DNA of 11,019 nucleotides, from contig NZ_JODM01000063.1 of assembly GCF_000717995.1 (NCBI RefSeq), positions 1 through 11,019 on the forward strand, read 5' to 3'. The DNA is from Streptomyces violaceorubidus (GTDB lineage: Bacteria; Actinomycetota; Actinomycetes; Streptomycetales; Streptomycetaceae). The notes under the pieces were generated by a model. The model did no database searches. It saw only the letters and a list, made by a program, of their open reading frames with translations, and had not been told where the DNA came from. Position numbers and translations under genes: made by a program. Below are positions 5,644 to 11,019 of the stretch, in pieces; the first letter of the stretch is position 1; the number at the start of each line of letters is the position of its first letter.

Positions 5644-7140
5644 ATGAACCGCACACGCACGAACGACCGCTTCGCCCGCGCCCGTAAGGGCAGTGCCGAC
5701 TCCAACAGGGGCGGCAGCCGCTTCGGTTCGCCGACGCCGCACCGTTCGGCCGGCCCGAGCCGCTCCGGCGGTTACGGCCGTCGGCCCGCCGCCGTCCAGG
5801 GGGAGTTCGCTCCCCCTCGGACGATCACCCCCGCGCTTCCGGCCGTGGAGGGCTTCGTCGATCTCGACATGCCCGGTGAGCTGCTGGCTGCGCTCGGCCA
5901 ACAAGGGGTGACCGTCCCCTTCCCGATCCAGGCCGCGACCCTGCCGAACTCCCTCGCCGGCCGCGACGTCCTCGGCCGCGGGCGCACCGGTTCCGGAAAG
6001 ACCCTCGCCTTCGGGCTGGCCCTGCTGGCCCGTACGGCCGGGCAGCGCGCCGAGCCCCGTCAGCCGCTGGGGCTGGTCCTCGTACCGACACGGGAGCTGG
6101 CGCAGCAGGTCACCGACGCGCTCACCCCGTACGCCCGCTCTGTGAAGCTGCGGCTGGCCACTGTTGTGGGCGGGATGTCGATCGGCAGGCAGGCGAGCGC
6201 GCTGCGTGGGGGCGCCGAGGTCGTCGTCGCCACACCCGGTCGCCTCAAGGACCTCATCGACCGCGGCGACTGCCGGCTGAACCAGATCTCCATCACCGTC
6301 CTCGACGAGGCCGACCAGATGGCCGACATGGGCTTCATGCCGCAGGTCACCGCCCTGCTCGACCAGGTCCGCCCCGAAGGCCAGCGCATGCTGTTCTCCG
6401 CCACCCTCGACCGCAACGTCGACCTGCTCGTACGCCGCTACCTGGCTGATCCCGTCGTGCACTCCGTCGACCCCTCGGCCGGCGCCGTCACGACGATGGA
6501 ACACCACGTACTGCATGTCCACGGCGCGGACAAGCACGCGGCCACCACCGAGATCGCAGCACGCGACGGCCGCGTCATCATGTTCCTCGACACCAAGCAC
6601 GCCGTCGACAGGCTGACCCAGGACCTGCTCAACAGCGGGGTACGGGCCGCCGCCCTGCACGGCGGCAAGTCCCAGCCGCAGCGCACCCGCACCCTGGCCC
6701 AGTTCAAGACCGGACACGTCACCGTCCTGGTGGCGACCAACGTCGCGGCGCGCGGCATCCACGTGGACAACCTCGACCTCGTCGTCAACGTCGACCCGCC
6801 GACCGACCACAAGGACTACCTCCACCGCGGCGGCCGCACGGCCCGCGCCGGTGAGTCCGGCAGCGTCGTCACGCTCGTCACCCCGAACCAGCGCCGCGGC
6901 ATGGTCCGCCTCATGTCGGACGCCGGGATCCGGCCGCAGACCACCCAGGTCAGCCCGGGCGACGAGGCCCTCGGCCGGATCACCGGAGCCCAGACCCCGA
7001 CCGGCATCCCGGTCGTCATCACCGCCCCGGTGACCGAACGCCCCCAGAAGCGCGGCGCCACCTCACGCGGCCGACGCCGCCCCGCCTCGACGACCCGGCG
7101 TACCCCCGCACTCCGGTCCACGGCCGGCACGGCCACCTAG
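5644..7140 (+). CDS. DEAD-box ATP-dependent RNA helicase, 498 aa
   Basis: This is a superfamily 2 RNA helicase that uses ATP to unwind short RNA duplexes and remodel RNPs. I chose ATG 5644 because AGGAAGG (5631-5637) lies 6 nt upstream; an in-frame GTG at 5620 lies before that site. Motifs in order: Q-motif PFPIQ (Gln96), Walker A GRTGSGKT (113-120, Lys119), Ia PTRELAQQ, Ib TPGR, II DEAD (221-224), III SAT (252-254), V ATNVAARGIHV, VI HRGGRTARAG (394-403). All catalytic positions are present. Departures from the commonest forms are GIHV where GID is usual in motif V, and HRGGRTARAG where HRIGRTGRAG is usual. The first 55 residues are Gly/Ser/Arg-rich and disordered, and the tail (about 465-498) is very basic, a typical RNA-binding extension. 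It is followed after 45 bp by the CBS gene, so an operon is likely. Cold or RNA-decay roles are inferred from the neighbouring cold-shock gene. Confidence 0.95.
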   Translation: MNRTRTNDRFARARKGSADSNRGGSRFGSPTPHRSAGPSRSGGYGRRPAAVQGEFAPPRTITPALPAVEGFVDLDMPGELLAALGQQGVTVPFPIQAATLPNSLAGRDVLGRGRTGSGKTLAFGLALLARTAGQRAEPRQPLGLVLVPTRELAQQVTDALTPYARSVKLRLATVVGGMSIGRQASALRGGAEVVVATPGRLKDLIDRGDCRLNQISITVLDEADQMADMGFMPQVTALLDQVRPEGQRMLFSATLDRNVDLLVRRYLADPVVHSVDPSAGAVTTMEHHVLHVHGADKHAATTEIAARDGRVIMFLDTKHAVDRLTQDLLNSGVRAAALHGGKSQPQRTRTLAQFKTGHVTVLVATNVAARGIHVDNLDLVVNVDPPTDHKDYLHRGGRTARAGESGSVVTLVTPNQRRGMVRLMSDAGIRPQTTQVSPGDEALGRITGAQTPTGIPVVITAPVTERPQKRGATSRGRRRPASTTRRTPALRSTAGTAT

Positions 7141-7185
7141 ACCGTTCTGATCACGAACCCCGCCCGTCTGCGCAGGAGGCACCCT

Positions 7186-7590
7186 TTGACGCCAGGACAG
7201 TTGCAGGATCGCTCCGTAGACGCTCGCCCCTTGCACGGCACGGTGGCCGACGTCATGGATGCCGCCGGGCCACAGGTCTGGCACGACATGACCGTCGAGG
7301 TGGCGTTGTCCGTGATGGCCGCCGCCCGTGCGGAGCATCTGGTCGTCTGCGACGAAGACGGCCGGTGCGTCGGCCTGGTCACCCAGACCCGGCTCACCGC
7401 CGTCCGGGACAGCTCCCGGTACACCGACCGGCTCCGCCTGGGTGACATCACCGACGGCAGCGGGCCCTTCGTCTCACCGTTGGCCACGAGGGAGGAAGCC
7501 GAGGACGCGGTGCCTTTCGGACGGCTCGGGCCGGTGCCCGTGGTCGACGCACACGGCAGCGCCCTGGGCGTCCTCGCACTCTCCCGCTGA
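7186..7590 (+). CDS. CBS-domain-pair protein, 134 aa
   Basis: This is a stand-alone Bateman module: two CBS repeats and little else. The TTG start is supported by a perfect AGGAGG at 7174-7179 with 6-nt spacing; no better in-frame start exists nearby. Repeat 1 covers about residues 18-72 (VADVMDAAGP, then LVVCDEDGRCVGLVTQTRL). Repeat 2 covers about 84-134 (LGDITDGSG, then VPVVDAHGSALGVLALSR). Each ends in the family's 'V.D..G...G.(V/L)' strand-turn-strand. CBS pairs bind adenosine ligands such as AMP, ATP or SAM and switch a partner protein. There is no catalytic domain here, so it should act on a partner. The gene begins 45 bp after the helicase and is probably co-transcribed with it, so the helicase is a candidate partner; this is inference only. 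Confidence 0.9.
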   Translation: MTPGQLQDRSVDARPLHGTVADVMDAAGPQVWHDMTVEVALSVMAAARAEHLVVCDEDGRCVGLVTQTRLTAVRDSSRYTDRLRLGDITDGSGPFVSPLATREEAEDAVPFGRLGPVPVVDAHGSALGVLALSR

Positions 7591-7606
7591 ACCGCCGTAC
7601 GGCGGT
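7591..7606. repeat. Perfect 16-bp palindrome between the CBS and 103-aa genes
   Basis: ACCGCCGTACGGCGGT starts at the first base after the CBS stop codon and is identical to its own reverse complement. As RNA it would fold with almost no loop. As DNA it could be a dimeric regulator site. It may mark a separate control point for the next gene, which starts 34 bp further on. Confidence 0.5.
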
Positions 7607-7639
7607 CGACCCCATATCCTCTCCTGCCTGTGAGGCATC

Positions 7640-7951
7640 ATGCGCTGTGTCATTGCCCGCTTCCCGTTCGACCTGACCAAGAGCGGCGTGCTGGAATCGA
7701 TGAAGGGCGTCAAGCCCGAACCGGCCACCGGCGAGTCCGTGTGCATCGGACGACGCCACTACCCCGCCAAGCAGGTCGGCCAGGTCATCACCCGCCAGGA
7801 CCGCCGCGACTTCAGCGCCGGCGAAGTCCTCAGGGCCATGGCCCTTCTGGGCTTCACCTGCCGCACCCTTCCCGAGGCCGCCCCCGTGCGCATCGACAGT
7901 CCGTTGCAGCGGGCTTCCGCGATGCTCGGCGCCCCCCACCTGTCCGTCTGA
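7640..7951 (+). CDS. Conserved actinobacterial protein of unknown function (SCO5918-like), 103 aa
   Basis: ATG 7640 is preceded by a weak GAGG (7632-7635, 4-nt spacing). The protein opens MRCVIARFPFDLTKSGVLES and is basic in its middle (IGRRHYP, VITRQDRRDFSAGEV). No signal peptide or membrane segment is seen and I know no catalytic motif in it. I recall it as a Streptomyces family annotated after S. coelicolor SCO5918, encoded beside a DEAD-box helicase and a cold-shock gene; that recall was not checked. The positive charge and RNA-related neighbours would suit a small nucleic-acid-binding or helicase-accessory protein, but no known fold is evident. Codon use is strongly GC3-biased throughout, so it is a real gene. 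It is the last gene before a strong terminator. Confidence 0.82.
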   Translation: MRCVIARFPFDLTKSGVLESMKGVKPEPATGESVCIGRRHYPAKQVGQVITRQDRRDFSAGEVLRAMALLGFTCRTLPEAAPVRIDSPLQRASAMLGAPHLSV

Positions 7952-7984
7952 CCGACGCGACAGGCGCGCGCCGACACCAGAACA

Positions 7985-8026
7985 GCGGTGAGGGCCCGAC
8001 CGGCGTGCCGGTCGGGCCCTCACCGC
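7985..8026. terminator. Perfect 19-bp hairpin terminator closing the helicase operon
   Basis: The arms 7985-8003 and 8008-8026 are perfectly complementary over 19 bp (core AGGGCCCGACCGG) with a 4-nt loop CGTG. It lies 33 bp after the 103-aa gene and 73 bp beyond the end of the convergent hemolysin III remnant on the other strand. It can therefore serve both directions. Confidence 0.9.
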
Positions 8027-8099
8027 ATGCCGCATTCCCTGATCGGTGCGCGAGTGAGGGGGCAGCCCCGTGACGCCGTAGTGCATCCTGCTGCTGCGG

Positions 8100-8189
8100 T
8101 CAGCAGACGGCGAGGGAGATGGCAACGTAGTGCGCGGTGAAGGCGGCCACGGTCAGAACGTGGAACACCTCGTGGAAGCCGAACCAGCG
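8100..8189 (-). pseudogene. Hemolysin III/PAQR-family gene, extreme C-terminal piece (split by the IS)
   Basis: Read on the minus strand this gives RWFGFHEVFHVLTVAAFTAH, then YVAISLAVC and a TGA stop (complement of 8100-8102). The FGxHExFH block with its two histidines and the hydrophobic last helix are the hallmark C-terminus of bacterial hemolysin III (YqfA/PAQR) membrane proteins, where the histidines belong to the metal site. The frame stops at base 8189, where the insertion sequence begins, and continues on its far side at 9480. The arginine codon at the join lies in the duplicated target site. Too little of the gene remains to make a functional protein. Confidence 0.85.
8187..8189. repeat. 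Left copy of the 3-bp target-site duplication (GCG)
   Basis: GCG directly precedes the left inverted repeat and matches GCG directly after the right one (9480-9482). IS3-family elements normally duplicate 3-4 bp. Removing the IS and one copy restores an open hemolysin III frame. Confidence 0.75.
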
Positions 8190-8216
8190 TGAGCTGTACT
8201 GGGTTTTGTGGAGTCC
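8190..8216 (+). repeat. Left terminal inverted repeat of the IS3 element
   Basis: The 27-bp end starts TGAGCTGTACTGGG and finishes GGAGTCC. Compared with the reverse complement of the right end it differs at four positions (11, 13, 18 and 21). The outermost ten bases are identical. The 5'-TG...CA-3' termini are those expected for IS3 elements. Confidence 0.9.
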
Positions 8217-8261
8217 CTGATGCCAGGGTTACGGTCCTGGCGAAGGAGAACCACCAGCACC

Positions 8262-8573
8262 ATGCCAGCACCCCGTAAATACCCGGACGAACTGCGCGAG
8301 CGAGCGGTCCGCGAGGTCCGCACCACCGGCCGGCCCATCGCGCACGTCGCGAAGGACCTGGGCATCCACAAGGAGGCCCTGCGTGGCTGGGTCCGCCAGG
8401 CCGAGGCCGACCGCGGCGAGCGCGGTGACCGGCTCACCACCGCCGAGCTCGACGAGCTCAAGCAGCTCCGCAGGGAGAACGCCGAGCTGAGGCGGGCGAA
8501 CGAGATCCTGAAAGCCGCCTCGGTGTTTTTTGCCCAGGAGATCGACCGTCCCCGGACGAGGCCGAGCAGGTGA
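8262..8573 (+). CDS. IS3-family transposase OrfA (DNA-binding subunit), 103 aa
   Basis: The protein begins MPAPRKYPDELRERAV, a typical IS3 OrfA start. AAGGAG (8243-8248) lies upstream at a long spacing of 13 nt; in-frame starts further upstream overlap the inverted repeat and were not chosen. Residues about 5-48 form the helix-turn-helix (GRPIAHVAKDLGIHKEALRG, then WV) that binds the IS ends. Residues about 62-88 are a leucine-zipper-like coiled coil with leucines at 69, 76 and 83, used for multimerisation. The end KAASVFFAQEIDRP is the segment where IS3 elements shift frame: six T residues (8526-8531) lie in frame as TTT TTT and are a candidate slip site into the -1 frame of orfB. OrfA is intact, but its partner orfB is not. 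Confidence 0.88.
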   Translation: MPAPRKYPDELRERAVREVRTTGRPIAHVAKDLGIHKEALRGWVRQAEADRGERGDRLTTAELDELKQLRRENAELRRANEILKAASVFFAQEIDRPRTRPSR

Positions 8574-9439
8574 TCGACCACCTGCGCGACAAGGGCCTCG
8601 GGGTCGATCCCGTCTGCCGGGTGCTGGAGCTGTCGCCGTCGACGTACTTCGCCCGCAAAAGCGGCCGAAATCGGCCCGCCGGCTCCGCGACGAACAGCTC
8701 ATGCCGCTGATCGAGGAGGTCCACGCGGAGTCGCGCGGCACCTACGGGCCCGCCGGATCACCCGGGCCCTGGGGCGAAAGGGGGCCGAGGTGGCCCGCTG
8801 CACCGTCGAGCGGCTGACGGCCGAGCTCGGTCTGGAGGGCGTCATCCGTGGCCGACGGCGCCGGACCACGCTCCCCGAGCCGTCGGCACCGCGTCCGCCG
8901 GACCTGGTCGACCGCGACTTCACCGCCCCGCGCCCGGATCAGCTGTGGGTGGCGGACATGACGTATGTCCGCACCTGGTCCAGGTGGGCATACGTGGCGT
9001 TCGTCCTGGACGTCCACTCCCGGATGATCGTCGGCTGGCAGGTCGCGAACCACATGCGGACCGACCTCCCGCTGGACGCACTGGAAATGGCGCTGTGGAG
9101 ACGGAGGATCAAGACGGACTCCGGCCTCGTCCATCACAGCGACCGCGGATCGCAATCCGGATTACCCGGCTCGCCGACATCGGCGCCTCCGCGTCGGTCG
9201 GGTCCGTCGCGGACAGCTATGACAACGCGATGGCCGAGACCCTGAACGGCACCTTCAAGGCCGAGCTGATCGAGATGCAGGGCCCCTGGAAGGACGTCGA
9301 CCAGGCCGAACGGGCGATCTTCCAGTGGATCACCTGGTACAACGAAGAGCGTCTTCACTCCGCGCTCGACTACGTGCCGCCGGCCGAATACGAGGAAGCC
9401 TTCTGGCGGAGCCAGGAGCCAACCCCGCAGTCCGCCTGA
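8531..9439 (+). pseudogene. IS3-family transposase OrfB (DDE integrase domain), inactivated
   Basis: The coding sense is clear but spread over three frames in four pieces. About 8531-8658 (-1 to orfA) has EQVIDHLRDKGLGVDPVCRV. About 8659-8747 has KRPKSARRLRDEQLMPLIEE. About 8748-9154 has ARRITRALGRKGAEVARC and the integrase core. About 9155-9439 has LADIGASASVGSVADSYDN to the stop. The first two changes fit single-base losses, one A in an A-run near 8657 and one G in GGGCCC near 8746. The third falls just after HHSDRGSQ. The first catalytic Asp is in WVADMTYV (8955-8957), the second in HHSDRGS (9141-9143), and the Glu in AMAETLNGTF (9236-9238). The second Asp and the Glu are 95 nt apart where DD(35)E spacing needs 108, so 13 nt are missing. 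The tail ERLHSALDYVPPAEYE is normal. No active transposase can be made. Confidence 0.9.
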
Positions 9440-9452
9440 ACCAATCAAGATC

Positions 9453-9479
9453 GGACTCTACGAAACTCGGTACAGCTCA
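9453..9479 (-). repeat. Right terminal inverted repeat of the IS3 element
   Basis: The 27-bp end starts GGACTCTACG and finishes GTACAGCTCA. It is the inverted partner of 8190-8216 with 23 of 27 bases matching. It begins 13 bp after the orfB stop, as expected for a compact IS3 element. Confidence 0.9.
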
Positions 9480-9482
9480 GCG
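9480..9482. repeat. Right copy of the 3-bp target-site duplication (GCG)
   Basis: GCG directly follows the right inverted repeat and matches 8187-8189. On the minus strand it is the CGC arginine codon that joins the two hemolysin III pieces. Confidence 0.75.
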
Positions 9483-9563
9483 GGGCGAGGGATTGGGGCG
9501 CTGGACCGCGTACACCACCGCTCCCGCACTGTAGAGAAGACCGCCGGCCACTATCAATACGGG
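9480..9563 (-). pseudogene. Hemolysin III/PAQR-family gene, piece upstream of the IS
   Basis: The minus strand reads PVLIVAGGLLYSAGAVVYAV followed by QRPNPSPR, the 'GG..Y..GA..YA..RPNP.P' segment that stands directly before FGFHE in bacterial hemolysin III proteins. It joins 8186-8100 in frame once the IS and one GCG are removed, giving 56 codons of continuous C-terminal sequence. The frame is closed just upstream by TAA (complement of 9564-9566), and no more of the seven-helix protein is found. The gene had therefore lost its first two-thirds as well, probably by a separate deletion that brought the small minus-strand ORF next to it. The order of the two events is unknown. Confidence 0.82.
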
Positions 9564-9582
9564 TTACCTGCGTTCGTGCAGG

Positions 9583-9738
9583 TCAACCTTTCGGCATCTC
9601 GGCCCACACACGGGCGGCCATTGCCTCGGCCTCGTCCTGCGGTGTTCCCGCCCGCACCAAGATGATCCCGCGAGACTGGTCCGGGAACGTGACCTCCCGC
9701 ATTGCCGTACCCAACGGGCCCGTCGGATCGTCCGACAT
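9583..9738 (-). CDS. Small hypothetical protein, 51 aa
   Basis: A minus-strand ATG (complement of 9736-9738) follows GGGAGG with 4-nt spacing and opens a 51-codon frame ending at TGA (complement of 9583-9585). The peptide begins MSDDPTGPLGTAMREVTFPD and ends with an acidic helix-like part (GTPQDEAEAMAARVWAEMPKG). It has no signal peptide, membrane segment or cysteine. The composition is that of a real soluble protein, unlike the arginine/proline-rich translations of the other frames here. I do not recognise the family. Size and acidity would suit a small regulator, an antitoxin-like protein or a degraded remnant. It lies just upstream of the truncated hemolysin III gene on the same strand. 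Confidence 0.55.
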   Translation of the reverse strand: MSDDPTGPLGTAMREVTFPDQSRGIILVRAGTPQDEAEAMAARVWAEMPKG

Positions 9739-10111
9739 GGCGCCTCCCTTCGGCGGCTGCCAACCACGCTAACGGGACGCCGCCCAGAAGACGAGCACCG
9801 TCGCCCAGACGGAGGACAGCCCTGGGTCGCAGACAGCATGGGATCACCTGCCCTCTGACGGACACCTAGCAGCACGGTTCCGGCAAGGACGTCCCACTGG
9901 CCCCCTTTCTGCCGCGGGGAGTTCACCATGGACACCGCTTGGCCTTGGCGGTGTCCGTACGGTCCGGCCCGTCACCCGAGGTTTGTCCCCTTCATATCGC
10001 CGTGCAGGCGACGGCGCTGGGTGGGCCGGTGGTCTTCCGGGTCACTCCTTGCGGGCGGAACGGTGCAACTGCGCTATGCGCCCCGCGACGTAGTATCGAT
10101 GCCACCCGTGA
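9739..10111. other. Intergenic stretch with no recognised gene
   Basis: No coding frame, repeat or RNA gene is supported. The bases next to 9739 carry the ribosome site of the minus-strand 51-aa ORF and probably its promoter. The right part leads into the 5'-truncated aminotransferase and has an in-frame stop (TGA 10109-10111), so the missing N-terminus is not here. Confidence 0.5.
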
Positions 10112-10930
<819 letters not shown>

Positions 10931-11019
10931 CCTCTATGTCTTTCGTCAAGCGAGCTGTGGGGTTCGGGGTTCGTAGAAGGTTCCGTCGCGGAGCATGGCG
11001 AACAGGACGCTGGTGCGGT
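10931..11019 (-). mobile_element. 3' end of an IS110-like insertion sequence (runs off the right edge)
   Basis: The sequence turns abruptly from aminotransferase coding to the tail of a minus-strand transposase gene near 10928. The exact border is uncertain because IS110 elements usually lack clear terminal inverted repeats and the far end is outside the window. The ATAGAGGCACC stretch beyond the transposase stop (reading on the minus strand) would be the IS 3' noncoding end. Confidence 0.6.
10946..11019 (-). CDS. C-terminal end of an IS110-like transposase (partial)
   Basis: On the minus strand the frame entering at the window edge reads RTSVLFAMLRDGTFYEPRTP then QLA and TGA (complement of 10946-10948). 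The 'R..VLFAMLRDGTFYEPR' ending is one I know from the C-terminal (transposase_20) part of Streptomyces IS110-family transposases. Only 23 codons are visible, without catalytic residues, so the activity of this copy cannot be judged. Its position over the lost 3' end of the aminotransferase indicates that it caused the truncation. Confidence 0.65.
   Translation of the reverse strand, partial: RTSVLFAMLRDGTFYEPRTPQLA

Larger units (their letters stand above)
8190..9479 (+). mobile_element. IS3-family insertion sequence, 1290 bp, degenerate
   Basis: The element is bounded by 27-bp terminal inverted repeats that match at 23 of 27 positions: left 8190-8216, starting TGAGCTGTAC, and right 9453-9479, ending GTACAGCTCA. 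A 3-bp GCG duplication flanks it. It carries the two-frame IS3 layout: orfA with a helix-turn-helix, then orfB in the -1 frame with the DDE integrase core. Size and structure fit the family. OrfA is intact, but orfB is broken in at least three places, so the copy cannot move by itself, though its ends may still be recognised by a related transposase. It interrupts a hemolysin III gene read from the minus strand. I do not assign it to a named IS. Confidence 0.92.

Noticed and set aside
5480..5647. A 55-codon upstream frame overlapping the helicase start
   Set aside because: Third codon positions are not GC-biased and no ribosome site precedes it. It is kept only as a leader observation.
5410..6825. 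A 471-codon minus-strand open frame over the helicase
   Set aside because: It is antisense to the clear DEAD-box gene and has the low-complexity content of a shadow frame.
7448..8125. A 225-codon minus-strand open frame across the CBS and 103-aa genes
   Set aside because: It runs antisense through two well-supported genes and a perfect terminator hairpin, and has no recognisable domain.
9554..9935. Two longer minus-strand frames (103 and 123 codons) over the 51-aa ORF
   Set aside because: Both have R/G/P-rich shadow composition, whereas the 51-aa frame has a ribosome site and protein-like composition.

Overview
The window reads as chromosomal DNA of a Streptomyces-type actinomycete. It has high GC with strong third-position G/C bias, GTG and TTG starts behind GGAGG-type ribosome sites, GC-rich hairpin terminators without U-tracts, and gene families typical of the genus. 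No plasmid origin, phage gene, CRISPR array, tRNA or rRNA was seen.

Layout. (1) 1-1075 is accessory DNA. On the minus strand it starts with the N-terminus of a lower-GC gene whose opening resembles type VII secretion-linked proteins. It continues with a decayed IS5-like transposase remnant and ends in a regulatory region with a 14-bp palindrome repeated imperfectly 24 bp downstream. (2) 1076-4057 is a large secreted subtilisin-family protease with the domain order of plant cucumisin-type subtilases, followed by a repeat/hairpin terminator. (3) 4382-4501 is an orphan signal peptide, the stump of a broken secreted-protein gene. (4) 4502-8026 is the intact core: a cold-shock protein with a long leader and a UUCG-capped terminator, then a DEAD-box RNA helicase, a CBS-pair protein and a conserved 103-aa protein of unknown function, closed by a perfect 19-bp hairpin. 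This looks like an RNA-remodelling or cold-adaptation cluster. (5) 8100-9563 is the C-terminal end of a hemolysin III/PAQR gene on the minus strand, split by a 1290-bp IS3-family element with 27-bp inverted repeats and a 3-bp target duplication. The element's own orfB carries at least three frame-destroying lesions. (6) 9583-9738 is a 51-aa minus-strand ORF with a good ribosome site. (7) 10112-11019 is a frameshifted class III aminotransferase (diaminobutyrate/EctB-like) cut by the 3' end of an IS110-like transposase.

The functional content is therefore one stress/RNA operon and one exported protease, flanked by insertion-sequence and pseudogene debris. The most system-like part is the cold-shock protein, helicase, CBS protein and unknown protein cluster. 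I found no strong evidence of a wholly new defence or mobile system. All functional names come from reading motifs by eye; no database search was run.
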